Shown here piece after piece: positions 24,414 through 35,439 of a DNA stretch of 64,000 bases; position 1 is the stretch's first letter, and every line of letters begins with the position of its first letter. The DNA comes from Paraescarpia echinospica (taxonomy: Eukaryota > Annelida > Polychaeta > Sabellida > Siboglinidae), in contig CM034534.1 in assembly GCA_020002185.1 (NCBI GenBank), forward strand, positions 34,264,559 through 34,328,558, in the 5' to 3' direction. A program made the translations under genes and the position numbers. The notes below the pieces were generated by a model. That model was not told where the DNA came from and made no database searches. It saw only the letters and a list, made by a program, of their open reading frames with translations.

Positions 24414-27139
24414 TCACATTTCGTTAATGAGCCGTCGTGGTGGCTTAATGTCAACACGATCTCGAAGTGTCATCCGTATTGCACTTGGCTCGTCTCGCCT
24501 CGGCATAATGCCCGCGGTGTCCCCCGCGGCGTGTTCGGGCGATAACGGAATGTCAACAACAACAGCCGGTTGTCGTTGACCGGTCGGCTTGGAGATCGTT
24601 GCACGGGGCGCGGAATCTCCCACGTCTGGCGTTACGTCATGAGCAACAGTCACTGAGGGCGCCGATCCGTTGGTTGCCCTCAACTGTCGTCTGTTGCGCC
24701 GATAGGTGTGTCCTTCGACATCCACGGTGTAGGATCGCTGTCCTAGTGATCGTTTACATACACCCAAACTCCAAGTGTTGCGTCCAGGCAGTTTCATCCA
24801 GACTGCCTGTCCAACATTCAGCTCTTTCAGCGGCTTTGAGTGGGTGTCGTAATGTCGTTGGTACTTTCGTTTTCGTCGTTCGATTGCATCGCTGACATTT
24901 CTTCCTTGGATTTTTGGTGCAAGTAGACTGTTTCGCGTCGGCAACAGCGTCTTAGTCCGGCGTGACACCAAACGTTACATGGGCGAGCTTTGCAAACCTT
25001 CTGTTGGTGTGTTGCGCCATTCCTGAATAGCTTTCGGTGGGTCGCTTCCATCCAGTTTGGCCTTCTTGAGCAAAGCTTTAGCTATTTTCACAGCGTTCTC
25101 CGCTTTCCCGTTGCTTTGCGGGTAGTGCGGGCTTGATGTTATGTGCACAAAGCCCCACTCACGAGCAAATTTCGCAAATTCCTGTGACCCATACTGTGAA
25201 GCATTGTCACTGACCAGAATTGAAGGAACTCCGTGACGTGCGAAGTGTGGCCGTAGAGCATTGACAACAGCCTGTGTCGTTGTCTTCTTCAGCTGGTTGA
25301 TCTCGAAGAAGTTACTGTAGTAGTCTACCAGTATGACATACTGGTGTCCGTCGAGCTCAAACATATCTGTTGCGACCTTGGCCCATGGCAGATGGGGGAA
25401 CTCGTGTGTTTGCAGCTTCTCACGGCACTGTTCCGATCGGTGTGCGTTGCAAACGTCGCACTTGCTGATGTGGTCCTTCACCTCAGCGTTCATACCTGGC
25501 CAATAGATGACTTCGCGCGCCCCGCGCAGGCATCCCTCTATTCCAATATGGCCCTGGTGTATAAATTTCACCATTCTCGGTCCCATCACAGGGGGGATTA
25601 CTAATATGTATCCCTTGAAGGTTAATCCATCTTCAACTAACAGTTCATCTTTGAACTGCACGTACGGTTTTAATGCTTCCTTACCGGTATTCGCTGCTGG
25701 CCACCCTGACTTGATGGCCTTCTCGAATTCTCGCAACACTGCGTCTTCCTTCGTGGCGTGCTGCAGCTCGATCAATTTATCTTCAGGCAGCATGATGTTG
25801 TCGCTGTACATCATCTCGTCTAAGTCGTCAACTTTATTGACATCGGCATTCGTATCTTGCCGAGTGTGTCGTTTAGCCTCCGTGTTGTACGCTCGGCTCA
25901 ATGTATCTGCAACGTACATTTCCGATCCTTTCTTGTACCTCACTTCTACGTCCGTGGGCATTGGCATTTCGATTATGGCCGCGATTTTCTTCGGGTCAGG
26001 TTTCATGCCCTCGTCTGTCAGCAGACATCCCATGTAGCTGACTTCGTTTAGCTTGTAGCGCACCTTTTCCGCGTTGAGGACTAGGTTTCTCTCACGACAT
26101 CTCTTGAGGAACGCATGCAGATTGACGTCATGTTCGTCGTCGTCTTTCCCCGTGATGAGAAAATCATCTGCGATTACTTCGATGCCCTGTAATCCTTCGA
26201 TGGTCTCATGCATCTTCCTCTGCCAGACTTCTGGTGCACTGGAAATGCCAAATGGCATACGCTTCCATCTGTAGCGTCCAAACGGCGTGTTGAATGTTGT
26301 GAGTCGGCTGGATTCCTCATCCAATTCGACCTGCCAAAACGCATTTTTTGGCATCTATGACAGTGAAGACACGCGCACCGCTTAGTCGTGTGGCAATTTC
26401 CTCTATCGTTGGCATTTGATAATGCTCTCGCTTGATAGCTCTGTTTAGATCCCGTGGATCCATGCAGATACGCAGTTTTTCTGGCTTCGACACGAGCAAC
26501 AAGCTGGAAACCCAATCTGTCGGTTCACTGACTGGCGCGATGATGTCATCGTTGACCATCTCACGCAGCTCATGTTTCAGCTTGTCACCCAGAGGCACTG
26601 GTACTCGTCGAGGGGCGTGTACGACAGGATTGACGTCTCTGTCAATCTTGATGTGGTACGGGCCTGGCAATTTGTCAAGTCCCTTGTAAACATCTGCATA
26701 CTGGTGCTGTATGTCAGCGGTGTCAAAGCTAGGTATCTTCGTTGCCTGCTTTGCATCAACGTTGTTTACGCTCGGGGTCTCCGGCGATTCCTCTAATGGC
26801 CGTATGACATCCACATCAATCCACTGCAGCGCACCGATGCCAACGCATGCCTGGCGGCTGAGAAGCGGTTGGCGGTGTTTACCGCTCATCACTTTGAAGT
26901 GCAGATTGTGTTTACGGCCGTTTCTGTGGACTTGAAGTGTTGTGATCCCCATCACTTTAACTTTCGTCCCTCCGTACACAGTCAGTGTGTATGTGACTCG
27001 TGTCAGATTCTGCAAGTTAGTATCTCCTGTAGCTAACTTATAGTCACTCAGCGGCAGGATGTTACATTGGGATCCGGTATCGCACTCGAGCTGCACCATG
27101 TGCGACCCGATACCAAGCGTTATGTATTCAGAGTCCGTC
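24414..27139 (-). pseudogene. pol: pol of the gypsy-type element (protease, RT, integrase), broken
   Basis: The protease starts near 27,100 with CDTGSQCN (catalytic Asp in DTGS). RT follows with LRICMDPRDLNRAI, FWQVELDEESSRLTTF, RMPFGISSAPEVWQ and the active site VIADDFLITG. The frame changes near 26,350 in a run of six A, one base more than the frame needs. After MPMPTD the sequence jumps to VRYKKGSEMYVADTLSRAY, which skips most of RNase H. Integrase keeps the HHCC-type finger (HQGHIGIEG...CDVCNAH) and Asp/Asp/Glu residues (ATDMFELDG, LVSDNASQYG, NGKAENA). An in-frame TAA at about 24,973 precedes the basic C-terminal domain (24,414-24,971). Confidence 0.88.
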
Positions 27140-27177
27140 TACCGTCCGCCCACACGGTTAACTGAGTGTCGAGTAGC

Positions 27178-28125
27178 TTAATCGTCTATCAGACTACTCA
27201 CGCCATATTGTTCTGTCCCGATTGTTTTGACGTCTCTTCTGAGTTTCAGTTTGCGACACTTAACGGCGAAGTGGTTCAAGCCCTGGCAGACTCTGCATTT
27301 CTGTCTCCAGGCTGGACATTTGCCTCTTTCATGTGTCTTTCCACAAAACGAACAGTTCACAACTGTGCTTGTTTTCGCGTACATTTTTTCTCGAGGTCTT
27401 GCATGATCTGCCTCGCTGCCATGCTTTGCGAACAGCCTCGTTCTTGTGTTTTTCTTCATCGAGTGCACATCTACGTCAACGACGGAATTCCATGCCTTAG
27501 CTCGTTCAGCTTTCACTTCCGAATTTCTGATGATGTCTAAGGCTTTCTCCAGCGTTACGTCGCGTTTTTCGAGGAGTTGATTTCGGATTCTCTCGTCCAT
27601 AACACTCGAAACAAGATGGTCACGGTATATTTCATCAGTCGTGATTTCATCGAACGCACAGTTTGTTCCGATTCGCCGCAGCTCGTTATACCACGTCATT
27701 ACATCTTCCCCAGCCCGCTGTTTACGAGAATGAAATATGTCTCTCTCATACGGTATGTTCACCCTTGGCGTACAGTAGTTCTCGTACATTTGTAGAACTG
27801 GTTCTACTTCGTAGCGATGTGCAGGATCATTCCACGGGTGATTCTGCCAGATGTCTTTCGCATCCTGGCCGATCACTGACAACAACGTACTCACGCGTTT
27901 CCGTTGTGTCTTTTTATTCAGATCTGTGGCGACTTCATATTCTATCCAGGCGCTTTTCCATAGACGCCAATAATTCGCAGCAGTTAGTGCGTCGATTTTC
28001 AACGGCGGCGGTGGTGGAATACTGCTGTTGTACGTTGTCACAATACGATTAAATGGAGGCGATGTTGACGACGGTGGCGTAGCCAGCTCACTGGACGGAG
28101 GCGTTGCCATCACAGTGTGCTTCAC
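27178..28125 (-). CDS. gag: gag of the gypsy-type element
   Basis: 315 codons. A proline-rich start is followed by a capsid-like helical region (ANYWRLWKSAWIEYEVAT, then DVMTWYNELRRIGTNCAFDE and VTLEKALDIIRNSE). Two zinc knuckles lie near the end (CSFCGKTHERGKC, then CRVCQGLNHFAVKC). It binds and packages the element RNA. The stop at 27178 and a second stop at about 27,140 separate it from pol, which is in the same frame. The intact element probably made one Gag-Pol frame or used readthrough. Confidence 0.88.
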   Translation of the reverse strand: MKHTVMATPPSSELATPPSSTSPPFNRIVTTYNSSIPPPPPLKIDALTAANYWRLWKSAWIEYEVATDLNKKTQRKRVSTLLSVIGQDAKDIWQNHPWNDPAHRYEVEPVLQMYENYCTPRVNIPYERDIFHSRKQRAGEDVMTWYNELRRIGTNCAFDEITTDEIYRDHLVSSVMDERIRNQLLEKRDVTLEKALDIIRNSEVKAERAKAWNSVVDVDVHSMKKNTRTRLFAKHGSEADHARPREKMYAKTSTVVNCSFCGKTHERGKCPAWRQKCRVCQGLNHFAVKCRKLKLRRDVKTIGTEQYGVSSLIDD

Positions 28126-28250
28126 ACTTAACGGAGTCTAGCTGATCTTATCAGGCACTGTTGTCGCAATCCCGCTGAGCCGGTAATTCAGCGATCATCC
28201 AGATAACGTAATTCAATTAACACGTAACGGTAAGTCACTTCCTGACACCA

Positions 28251-28502
28251 TGTAACGGTATTGCTCGTATCTATGTATTATATAACATACAAACAACACG
28301 TCGAGAAGAATATGTTTAATACGTTATTATCTGGATACATGCAGCTGCACTGGTCTAAATCCTAGTCTATACTGATTCACTACACTAACAGCGGCGGCAG
28401 CGCCCACTACTCTATATGCTAATTAGAGTCCAGAGGTTGCTGCTAGGCAATCAGTCCAAATATACCCTCCCTGCTGGGCATCAGCTGGGATATCTCGTGA
28501 CA
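28251..28502 (-). repeat. 5' LTR
   Basis: 252 bp, matching 24118-24367 with few differences. The primer-binding site follows directly on its inner side (28250 downward on the minus strand). Confidence 0.92.
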
Positions 28503-28529
28503 GTCTTCTCATATTTCCACGAATAGCAT

Positions 28530-28692
28530 TAATGAAAGACATCTCAATGTTTATAAACGAACGCACAAGAGCGCCCCAAAGGCAACAACAACAACGCACG
28601 CAAAGATGGAGGATAGAGACTATGCGCGTTCTTTTGAATGTGGCCCGCCCGGTGGTCCATGTCCGCTAGGGGTCCGCCTTTTAGTTTGCGCC
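28530..28692 (-). repeat. Right terminal inverted repeat of the 21.5-28.7 kb transposon
   Basis: Reverse complement of the left end, ending GGTCCGCCTTTTAGTTTGCG CC and followed by the duplicated CAGATGTC. Confidence 0.8.
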
Positions 28693-28979
28693 CAGATGTC
28701 GCTACTTTGGCTGCTCTTCTGTGTAAATAAATAATTGCAAATTATTTAATACGTAGGATAACTTTGCAGTACGCAACTTGATTTGTATTTGCATGCATAG
28801 ACGAGCAAATCGATATATTTTGTACAAAAGCAGTATAATCGCTATTAAATCGCACATCGAAATATGCAATAGTAGTCGACATACTCGCAAGATGGCGCCA
28901 CATTCTACCAAGGATGGTGCTGTTGGAGGCAGTTTCAGCCGGTTTAGGAATCGGGGCGAAGAAGGAATGATTATTTTTT

Positions 28980-29412
28980 TGCTTGCGTCGTTTGCGGCAG
29001 CACATCGGCTTCGCAGAACGCGAGAGGCATGCGTTGGTTTTGATCGACATCGGCACGAACGATCTTGCGTCGCCGATGTGCTGTCCGCTTACCGTAGCGG
29101 ACGCAGTCGTTTCCGCGGCGAAAGAGTTTGCGGCGGTGTCTTCCGTGCAAAACGTCGATATCATCGAAATAATGCTGCGTGTAGGCTGAAGTACTTGGCG
29201 TGAAGAGAGATTCGCGCTAATTTCAATGACACCTGCGAGATCTACAATGCCCGGGTGCGACGACTGGTGAACCGGCTGGAGAAGGTGCATTCCTGGAAGG
29301 GAATGGAAGTACATACCGTGGAATGGTCTTGGAATGGAAAGAAGGGTGAGAAAGAATACCTCCTTCCAGATGGCGTGCACCTGAACAAGGCCCGGACGAA
29401 AATTTAAGATAC
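28980..29412 (+). pseudogene. SGNH-hydrolase-like fragment, frameshifted
   Basis: In one frame: RHALVLIDIGTNDLASP, the GTND block III of SGNH/GDSL esterases. After a frame change near 29,190: FNDTCEIYNARVRRLVNRLE and then LLPDGVHLNKA, the block V DxxH motif. The first block (GDS) is not visible. It sits just outside the right end of the 21.5-28.7 kb transposon. It is probably a relic of a mobile-element gene, since such free SGNH domains are common in invertebrate elements. It is not related in position to the CR1 ORF1 esterases. Confidence 0.6.
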
Positions 29413-29569
29413 GTACGTCCGAAGCGTAAGAGGTTTCGACCCTGCTAATCAGCAACAATTAATATACGTGCTTCTGTAGTTGCAAGATTGCTATTATCAT
29501 CAACCAGCAGTCTAGCAATATTGACATTTGTATAAACATACAACTGCAGAACTGTTGAACTGTGAACAT

Positions 29570-29831
29570 TTATCCAACAGAGATATGCATGATGTCTGGT
29601 TTGTGTGATGGACCTGCCATTGGTGAAGGTAGGGTTGAAGGCCCTGTCACAGGTTGGGAGGGCGGTGAATCGGCTGCTGCTGCGGTTGAAGAGATGGGGT
29701 CAACCCCACTCTCTGCAGTGAGTGTGCTGCTCTCACTATCAACACCTACTGCATTGGCAAGCAGGTGCTGAGGATTGATCACATCTCTTGGGTTTGACGT
29801 CAGTAGTTTCAACCTGTCGTGTTGTTCGTAC
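29570..29831 (-). other. Possible exon, Pro/Ser/Ala-rich
   Basis: A minus-strand open stretch after an acceptor-like TTCAG reads YEQHDRLKLLTSNPRDVINP and then a low-complexity Ser/Pro region ending near MAGPSHKPDIMHISVG. It looks coding in composition, but no family was recognised and no partner exon was found. Confidence 0.3.
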
Positions 29832-30085
29832 CTGAATATCTATATAATAAATAATCTGTTTGAATATATGTCATCACATACTCTTAATATAAACAAACTG
29901 TTAGAAATAAATTCATGGCTAGGAAAGTGACCATGAAAAGTGTATAACGTATCAGTAAGCGGTCATTCACAGTTCACACATTTACCTATTCGTACAAAGC
30001 GTACGGAGGGGACCAGGGGTATTATAAAATGTGTGTTGCCACCTGGTGTCTCTGACCACCGTTTTTTTGTTATGCAGCGCCGTGC

Positions 30086-30562
30086 AACGAACGGTTACGC
30101 TGTTGCGCCTACACTTATCCGGGCGTTAAATTTTATCCGGGTGATGTTTCTGTGCACATGTAAGGCATAATATTTGGCACTAGTAGATTACGTAATGATA
30201 AATAATATCCAGTAGTTAAATAGGTTTCGTTTGTTGTAATACGAGCGTTATAGTTAGAGTACATCATTATAATTTGCTGTTTCAGATTTGTGACCAAGTA
30301 TAAGAGTAAGTCACGTGACGTGTGCGTGAAGAGGAAACTGTTTTACGACAGAAATTGTTTGTCTGTGGGAAGCAAACATTTTATAATTTATATATATATA
30401 TATAGACATATATAAACATATATATAAACATACCTATCGCCCAGGTAAATGAAAGCGCGACAACTGGTACTAAATACATTCTCCCAAATACGCGCACGCG
30501 CAGAAACGTCACCCGGATAATATTTAACGCTCGGATAAATGTAAGCGCGACAACGCAACTAC
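30086..30562. repeat. Small element with inverted ends (MITE-like)
   Basis: About 65 bp at 30,090-30,160 (TATCCGGGCGTTAAATTTTA TCCGGGTGA) reappears inverted at 30,490-30,560 (TCACCCGGATAATATTTAAC GC). A second copy of the GCGCGACAAC word at about 30,457 forms a partial direct repeat. A TA run lies between (about 30,390-30,430). No open frame is present. Confidence 0.55.
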
Positions 30563-31290
30563 TGTTATTTACTAACTGCCATCTTGGAAATTAACAGTGG
30601 CGCGGCGCGTTCGAAAAAGAAAAATTAATTTGGATGAACTGCTCTTTAGTTTAATGAACTGGAATGTGACACACGATGGAAATGTTAGATAAACACAAGG
30701 CGCTAACGACCTATTGTGTCCACAAACCAACCGTGGTACACAACATGCCCTCGGGTTTGTACCAACAGCGCTGTCAACCTGGAATTGTGTTAGCCTCGAT
30801 TATCCAGGCGCCGTGAGGTGGCAGTATTGTCCTATCACGACGGCCTGGATAATTAAGTTCCAGCCAATGTTACCGGTAGGGGGCTTTACCCCAGATTCGG
30901 GTAGAGACGATGATTGGCTATGGAATAACAAATTAAATAAGGATACACTTTTATCAAATAATACTATACTATGACAACTATTCAACATCAAACTTATATT
31001 GAAACATGTCACAAAAAATAAACCGACATTAAACTTTTTTTCATAGTTTAGTACCTTTTAACCACATGCATATTCACTAGGTGGCAGCTCTCGTGGCCGT
31101 GGCTGTCGAAGATTCCGTATTGACGTTCTTTGCTTATGCTCGAGCAGAAACAAAAGCTTAAGTGCGCATAAGCATGATATAAATACCAAACATGGACATA
31201 TTTAAATTAACAAAGTGCAATCGATGTCTCGCGCAACGGTTGGACTGCTAACTGATATATGTAGTCGCCAAAGAACAATCCAAACGTGCT

Positions 31291-31366
31291 GATCTTGGTG
31301 GTTAAGTGGGTAGCGTGTCTAGCAGCTATTTTTAGGGTCCTCGGTTCGAATCCTGCAGAGTACTCG
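31291..31366 (+). repeat. tRNA-like sequence (SINE head or tRNA relic)
   Basis: A box TGGTTAAGTGG (about 31,298) and B box GGTTCGAATCC (31,343-31,353) lie about 35 bp apart, in a stretch that only partly folds as a tRNA. The family differs from the SINE at 15 kb. Confidence 0.5.
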
Positions 31367-31516
31367 AAACTTGTTTGCGTTCATTTAGTTTAAGATTCGT
31401 TTTATTTTGTATAGTACTAGTTCGGGCACTATTTCGTAATTTAATTTCGTTTTCGAAAACACATAATATATAAACATTCTGGGGGATAGACTTGCAGTGA
31501 GCAGTCAAAACGCGAT

Positions 31517-31769
31517 TCTGAGCCAGACTATCTTTGTGGCGAAGTCACGCAGCCAGGCGAGAGTCGGTTAAGCGAGACTAATAATTATTAAAACACGGCA
31601 AATCCTGACAACACGTCACATATAACTTCATAAATTGATGACGCTTTAATTCACGAGTATACCAGTGTTGCCATCTAGCGGATAACATTCAGAAGTGCCA
31701 TTCAGAGCCAGATCGACTATCGTTCTGGCGAAGTCACGCAGCCAGGCGAGAGTCGGTTAAGCGAGACTA
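31517..31769 (+). repeat. Direct repeat pair with 44-bp identical core
   Basis: 31,537-31,580 and 31,726-31,769 are identical over 44 bp, starting TGGCGAAGTCACGCAGCCAG. Weaker similarity extends about 20 bp to the left. The spacing is 189 bp. Function unknown. Confidence 0.75.
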
Positions 31770-31951
31770 GAATTGTATATCATTTTGTCGATTGTTTTAC
31801 GGATTGTTTATATTGATATGTATGTTTTTATAATTCCAATTAAAGCCTATCTACCTGCCTACATTTCGTATTTCGGTACTTTCGATAGGGTGGTCGGAGT
31901 CGGACAAAAATTTAGTTTCGTAAACATTTTTTTTCTCAATTTTTTCCTGAT

Positions 31952-32430
31952 AGTAGTCAATATAAGAAGTACAATGATAGTTGCTTCATGTATCTAAATG
32001 AAATATTAAACAAACTACAGCTTGGTAAAGTTTCGATTTTCAAGAAATTTTCTGACGGATCTAATTTTGCATATAAATCAAGATTTTTAAAATTATTTTC
32101 CCCTGATAATAGTCACCAATAGAAGTGCAATGGTGCTTGTTTCATGTACATAATAGTCATAAATGAAATATTAAAGAAACTGCAGTTTTGTAAACTTTCA
32201 AATTTCATGATTTTTTTCCGACAATTTTCCGGCGGATCTAATTTTCCATATAAATCACAAGAATAATTTTTCTAGAATATTTCCCCACATAGTGGTTACT
32301 ATAAGAAGTACAATGCTATTCATTTCATGTAGCTAAATGCAAAATTAAGGAAACAACAGTTTTGTAAAGTTCCAAATTTTCTGACGGATCTGATTTTGTA
32401 CATAAATCACAAGAAATTAATTTTTATCGT
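31952..32430 (+). repeat. Three imperfect tandem units of about 160-180 bp
   Basis: Each unit contains AGAAGTRCAATG, TTTCATGTA, AAATGAAATATTAA-like and CGGATCTRATTTT phrases, at about 31,960, 32,115 and 32,300. AT-rich, no coding signal. Confidence 0.65.
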
Positions 32431-32679
32431 CTTGAATCTTTTGTCATCTATAAAGGAGGCCAATAAAAAATTACATGTAACAATAAATACACACATAAAA
32501 CAGTAAATATACACACACCATGCATTACAATTCCATTAAATCATGAACACGCTACAGCAACTGAGCAAAGATGATCAGTGTGGTTGTATCTTCATAACAT
32601 TAAGACAACTGTATGAAGTTGTAACCACGTGAAAGGCATTGTTGATTGGCTGTGGATTAGAACCACAAAATTACAATAA

Positions 32680-32827
32680 TAGTCTCCCATTACACAACAC
32701 TTGTTATATTGGGCAAAGCCAATAACTACTGATTGACAAGCCAATTAACTCGTAATACACTGTGGCACAAAATGCCAGTAATAATCCCCCATTACGCAAT
32801 TGTTATATTAGGCAAAGCCCATAACTA
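32680..32827 (+). repeat. Tandem unit that hosts a transposon insertion
   Basis: CCCATTAC...TTGTTATATTGGGCAAAG...AATAACTAC occurs at 32,684-32,729 and again at 32,782-32,828. The continuation of the second unit (GACAAACCAATTAACTTG) is found only at 38,376, beyond the inserted element. Confidence 0.75.
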
Positions 32828-33137
32828 CAAACCTCACCTACCTTAAGTCGGATTCAATCGGACCGAGTGATTTAATCTCAATTACGCGAAAATTCGATTT
32901 AGCCGAAGATAACATATCCCAGCGCCAAAGGCTACCCTCTAAATACCCTTAGGAAACTGTGAATAACGCTGGATACTGCGGTAATTCTACATATGTTGAT
33001 GTCCACAAGCAACATAGAACATTATGCAGTATTAGAACAATTGTGTGCTTCATTGTGGCATGAATCTCTAAGGTTATAGCTTAGAAATTAGTATTGATTG
33101 TAAATATCAGTCATCTTCTATCTCATGATAATGGCCT

Positions 33138-33575
33138 CTACTTGTCAGTCAACTCTTCGATTTCACGAGCGTCAAACCAGAGTGTCTTAATTAGCATCCA
33201 TAAAGCAGCATGTCTGCCACTGAGTTTTGTTATCTTATCTTCAGACACCGAGACTTCGTCGCCCTCATCATCGCTCAGTAAACCAACGGTCTGCGTCGGG
33301 GTGTTGTGAGGTTTCAATGATCTCCTCGTTATTTGAAGTAGCCAACGTTTCTGCTGTCTTGTCCAGACCAACACAGTCGTCCATTGTGCAAACAACATCT
33401 CCATACATCTCGTGGAGTTTATTCCGTACGTTTCTGAACGAACGAGCTGCTTCGTCATCATCATCGTCTTGACGCTCAACACCTTAGACAAATCCCGTTT
33501 TTGTAGGAGTTTATAAGTGTTTTCAGTTTGTTCCACGTTGGTTTCATGGCAATGACGACGTCCAACATAGTTCAA
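33138..33575 (-). pseudogene. Tigger-type transposase C-terminal relic
   Basis: In two minus-strand frames: DDDDEAARSFRNVRNKLHEM, then (after a frame change at about 33,290) DDEGDEVSVSEDKITKLSGR and on to HAALWMLIKTLW. Location inside Tigger-type ends and an acidic C-terminal tail fit a CENP-B/Tigger transposase. No catalytic residues remain. Confidence 0.45.
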
Positions 33576-33997
33576 CTTCTTGAGAAAATAGGGCGACTCC
33601 TTCTGATGCCTCTAGTCTCCTGGTGGCTAGGATGTACCGGTAATGGAACATCATGTTCTTGCATGGTTATACCCGCGTCCATTGGCTTGATGATGCTAGT
33701 GTATTAGATGCGTGAAGACGTGACGCCTACGTACGTTGGTGTGGCTGTCTGGATTGTTTTTAGGAATAGCCGTTTCACTTTTAGTTCATATGGTACATAT
33801 ACTCCAAGCAACCAAGTGATTTGGTTGAATACTGCAATCCGATTTAGGCGAGGAAAACATTATCTACGATCAAATGGACAGACTCAGTTATTCTGAGTTA
33901 GGCGAAGATCCGACTTACATAATCCGACTTAGACGAATATTGTTATGGGAAATACATTACAAATCAACCGTTCCTCGGAATTATGTCCGAGTTGAGC

Positions 33998-35353
33998 TCA
34001 GGGCAAAACGACACTTAGTTTGCAATGACTGCCAGAGCTGGGTGGATTTTGCGTTGTCTGGCTGTCCAAAATCATGGGCAGAGACCAAAGATGATGGATT
34101 CACCTTTCGGTGTATGGGGTGTTTGAGGGTGGAATGTCTGATGAAGGAGGTGTGTAAGTTGACGGATATAGTGAAGGAGATGGAGGTGAGACTCAACATA
34201 GAAATAGATGGAGCAGAGAGGGATGACGCAGAGAGAGTTGAGAATTCTACAACACAGAAGCAGCTGAGTTGTGACACAGAGACTGAAGAAAGGAGACTGA
34301 GAGGAGGGAAGGTGACCGGTATGAAGGAACAAGAAATTGAGAAGACAGAGGGACGGAGGAAAAGTGTTCGGCAGAGGAAAAGAAAACGGGTCAGTGGGAA
34401 TAGATCAACAGGTAGTCAGACTGTAGAGAACGAGGGGAGACGCGACAGCGATACAGGTGGTGAAGAGGTAGATACCACAGAGGGAGTTAGTAAGACTGTG
34501 AGACAGAAGACTGATGGAAGAAGACAGACTGTTCAGCAAAAAACAGAACACATGACAGGCGTGAAGGCGACAGGGGAAAAAGTGACCGTAGTGAAGGAGG
34601 TAGCCGGGGAAAAGGGACGGGAGAGGAGAGAAGAAAATGTGATGGGAGGAAAGATGAAGGGACGAAAGGAAGTGAGAGTAAATGTGCTAGAAGAGAAGAT
34701 GACAGGAGGAAAGGGGACAAGAGAAAACGCGACAGGAAAGAAGGGAATGGAAGAGAATGTGACAGGAGAGAAGATGGCAAGAGGAAAATACAACAACCAG
34801 ACATATACAAACAGGAGGAGCTACTCCGAGGCAGTGATTGATGGGGCTAGGAGAAAAGAGAGAGTGTTTATGGGCGATTCAATTCTGAGAAAAACAGACA
34901 AGACTATATGCGAGGGGAAGGACGTTGTTGTATGTGACTGAAAGGGTAGAGAAGGTATTGGGGCATGGCAAGGGAGGGTCTATACTAGTACACGTTGGGA
35001 CAAACAATGCAGACAAGGAGTGAACAACTGGGATAGTGCAGAAGTACAGACATCTAGTAAGGAAGCTAAAGAAGACAAGAGTGGAACAGGTTGTTCTCTC
35101 AGGAATTTTGCCAGTAATGGGAGGAAGGGGGGCATCATACAGAAACTGTAAGAGGATGGCGATCAACGCACTAGTTGAACAGATGTGTGAAGAAGAGGGC
35201 GTGGGATTCATAGATTTATGGGGGTACTTTGTTGGGAGAGAAGATATGTACATGAGAGATGGCCTCCATCTAAGAGGAAAGGGGGCAGCAGTATTCTCAG
35301 AGAATCTGCTGAGATCTGTTGACAGTGGGACAGGTTGCATCTATTTAAACTAA
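33998..35353 (+). pseudogene. CR1 ORF1 (PHD-like finger plus SGNH esterase), copy b
   Basis: A Cys-rich PHD-like finger (CNDCQSWVDFALSGC...FRCMGCLRVECL) is followed by a Lys/Glu/Arg/Thr-rich linker of about 200 residues and an esterase (FMGDSILRKTD block I, LVHVGTNNAD block III, DGLHLRGKG block V). A deletion after KDVVV removes the residues equivalent to LPGARIEHV and shifts the frame at about 34,935. A TGA lies just before the GTIV-like segment at about 35,020. Confidence 0.85.
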
Positions 35354-35439
35354 ATTCGCAGGGGGGACTCGCAGAGAAGCCTGAAACTGGAGGCATAGAT
35401 AAAGACCGCAAACATAATTAAGCAAAGAACAGTCTGGAA

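Larger units (their letters stand above)
24118..28502 (-). mobile_element. Gypsy-type LTR retrotransposon, internally deleted
   Basis: Two LTRs of 250 and 252 bp with TG...CA ends and a 5-bp duplication GTCTT on each side (24113-24117, 28503-28507). Minus-strand order: 5' LTR, primer site starting TGGTGTCAGGAAGTG (near-complement of a tRNA-Leu 3' end), gag, protease, reverse transcriptase, integrase, a purine tract AAAAAGGGA, and 3' LTR. PR-RT-IN order is that of Ty3/gypsy elements. Most of RNase H is missing, so this copy could not move alone. It is inserted inside the Ulp1-bearing DNA transposon. Confidence 0.93.
21509..28692. mobile_element. DNA transposon with Ulp1 peptidase gene (KDZ/Zisupton-like), split by an LTR element
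   Basis: The ends are inverted repeats beginning GGCGCAAACTAAAAGGCGGA at 21509 and ending with its complement at 28692. The 8 bp CAGATGTC occurs immediately outside both ends (21501-21508 and 28693-28700), a perfect target duplication. Inverted similarity continues for about 150 bp and includes CGCCGGTCC-like words and runs of CAACAACAACG. Without the LTR element inside, the transposon is about 2.8 kb. Inside is a decayed C48/Ulp1-peptidase gene. Ulp1-type domains plus 8-bp duplications are known for KDZ-group (Zisupton-like) transposons. That placement is an inference, since no transposase core was identified. Confidence 0.75.

Noticed and set aside
28742..29458. 238-codon minus-strand frame
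   Set aside because: The opposite strand carries recognisable SGNH-hydrolase motifs. This frame has none.
34487..34810. Ser/Pro/Phe-rich minus-strand frames (also 58,390-58,892)
   Set aside because: Shadows of the Lys/Glu/Arg-rich CR1 ORF1 linker.
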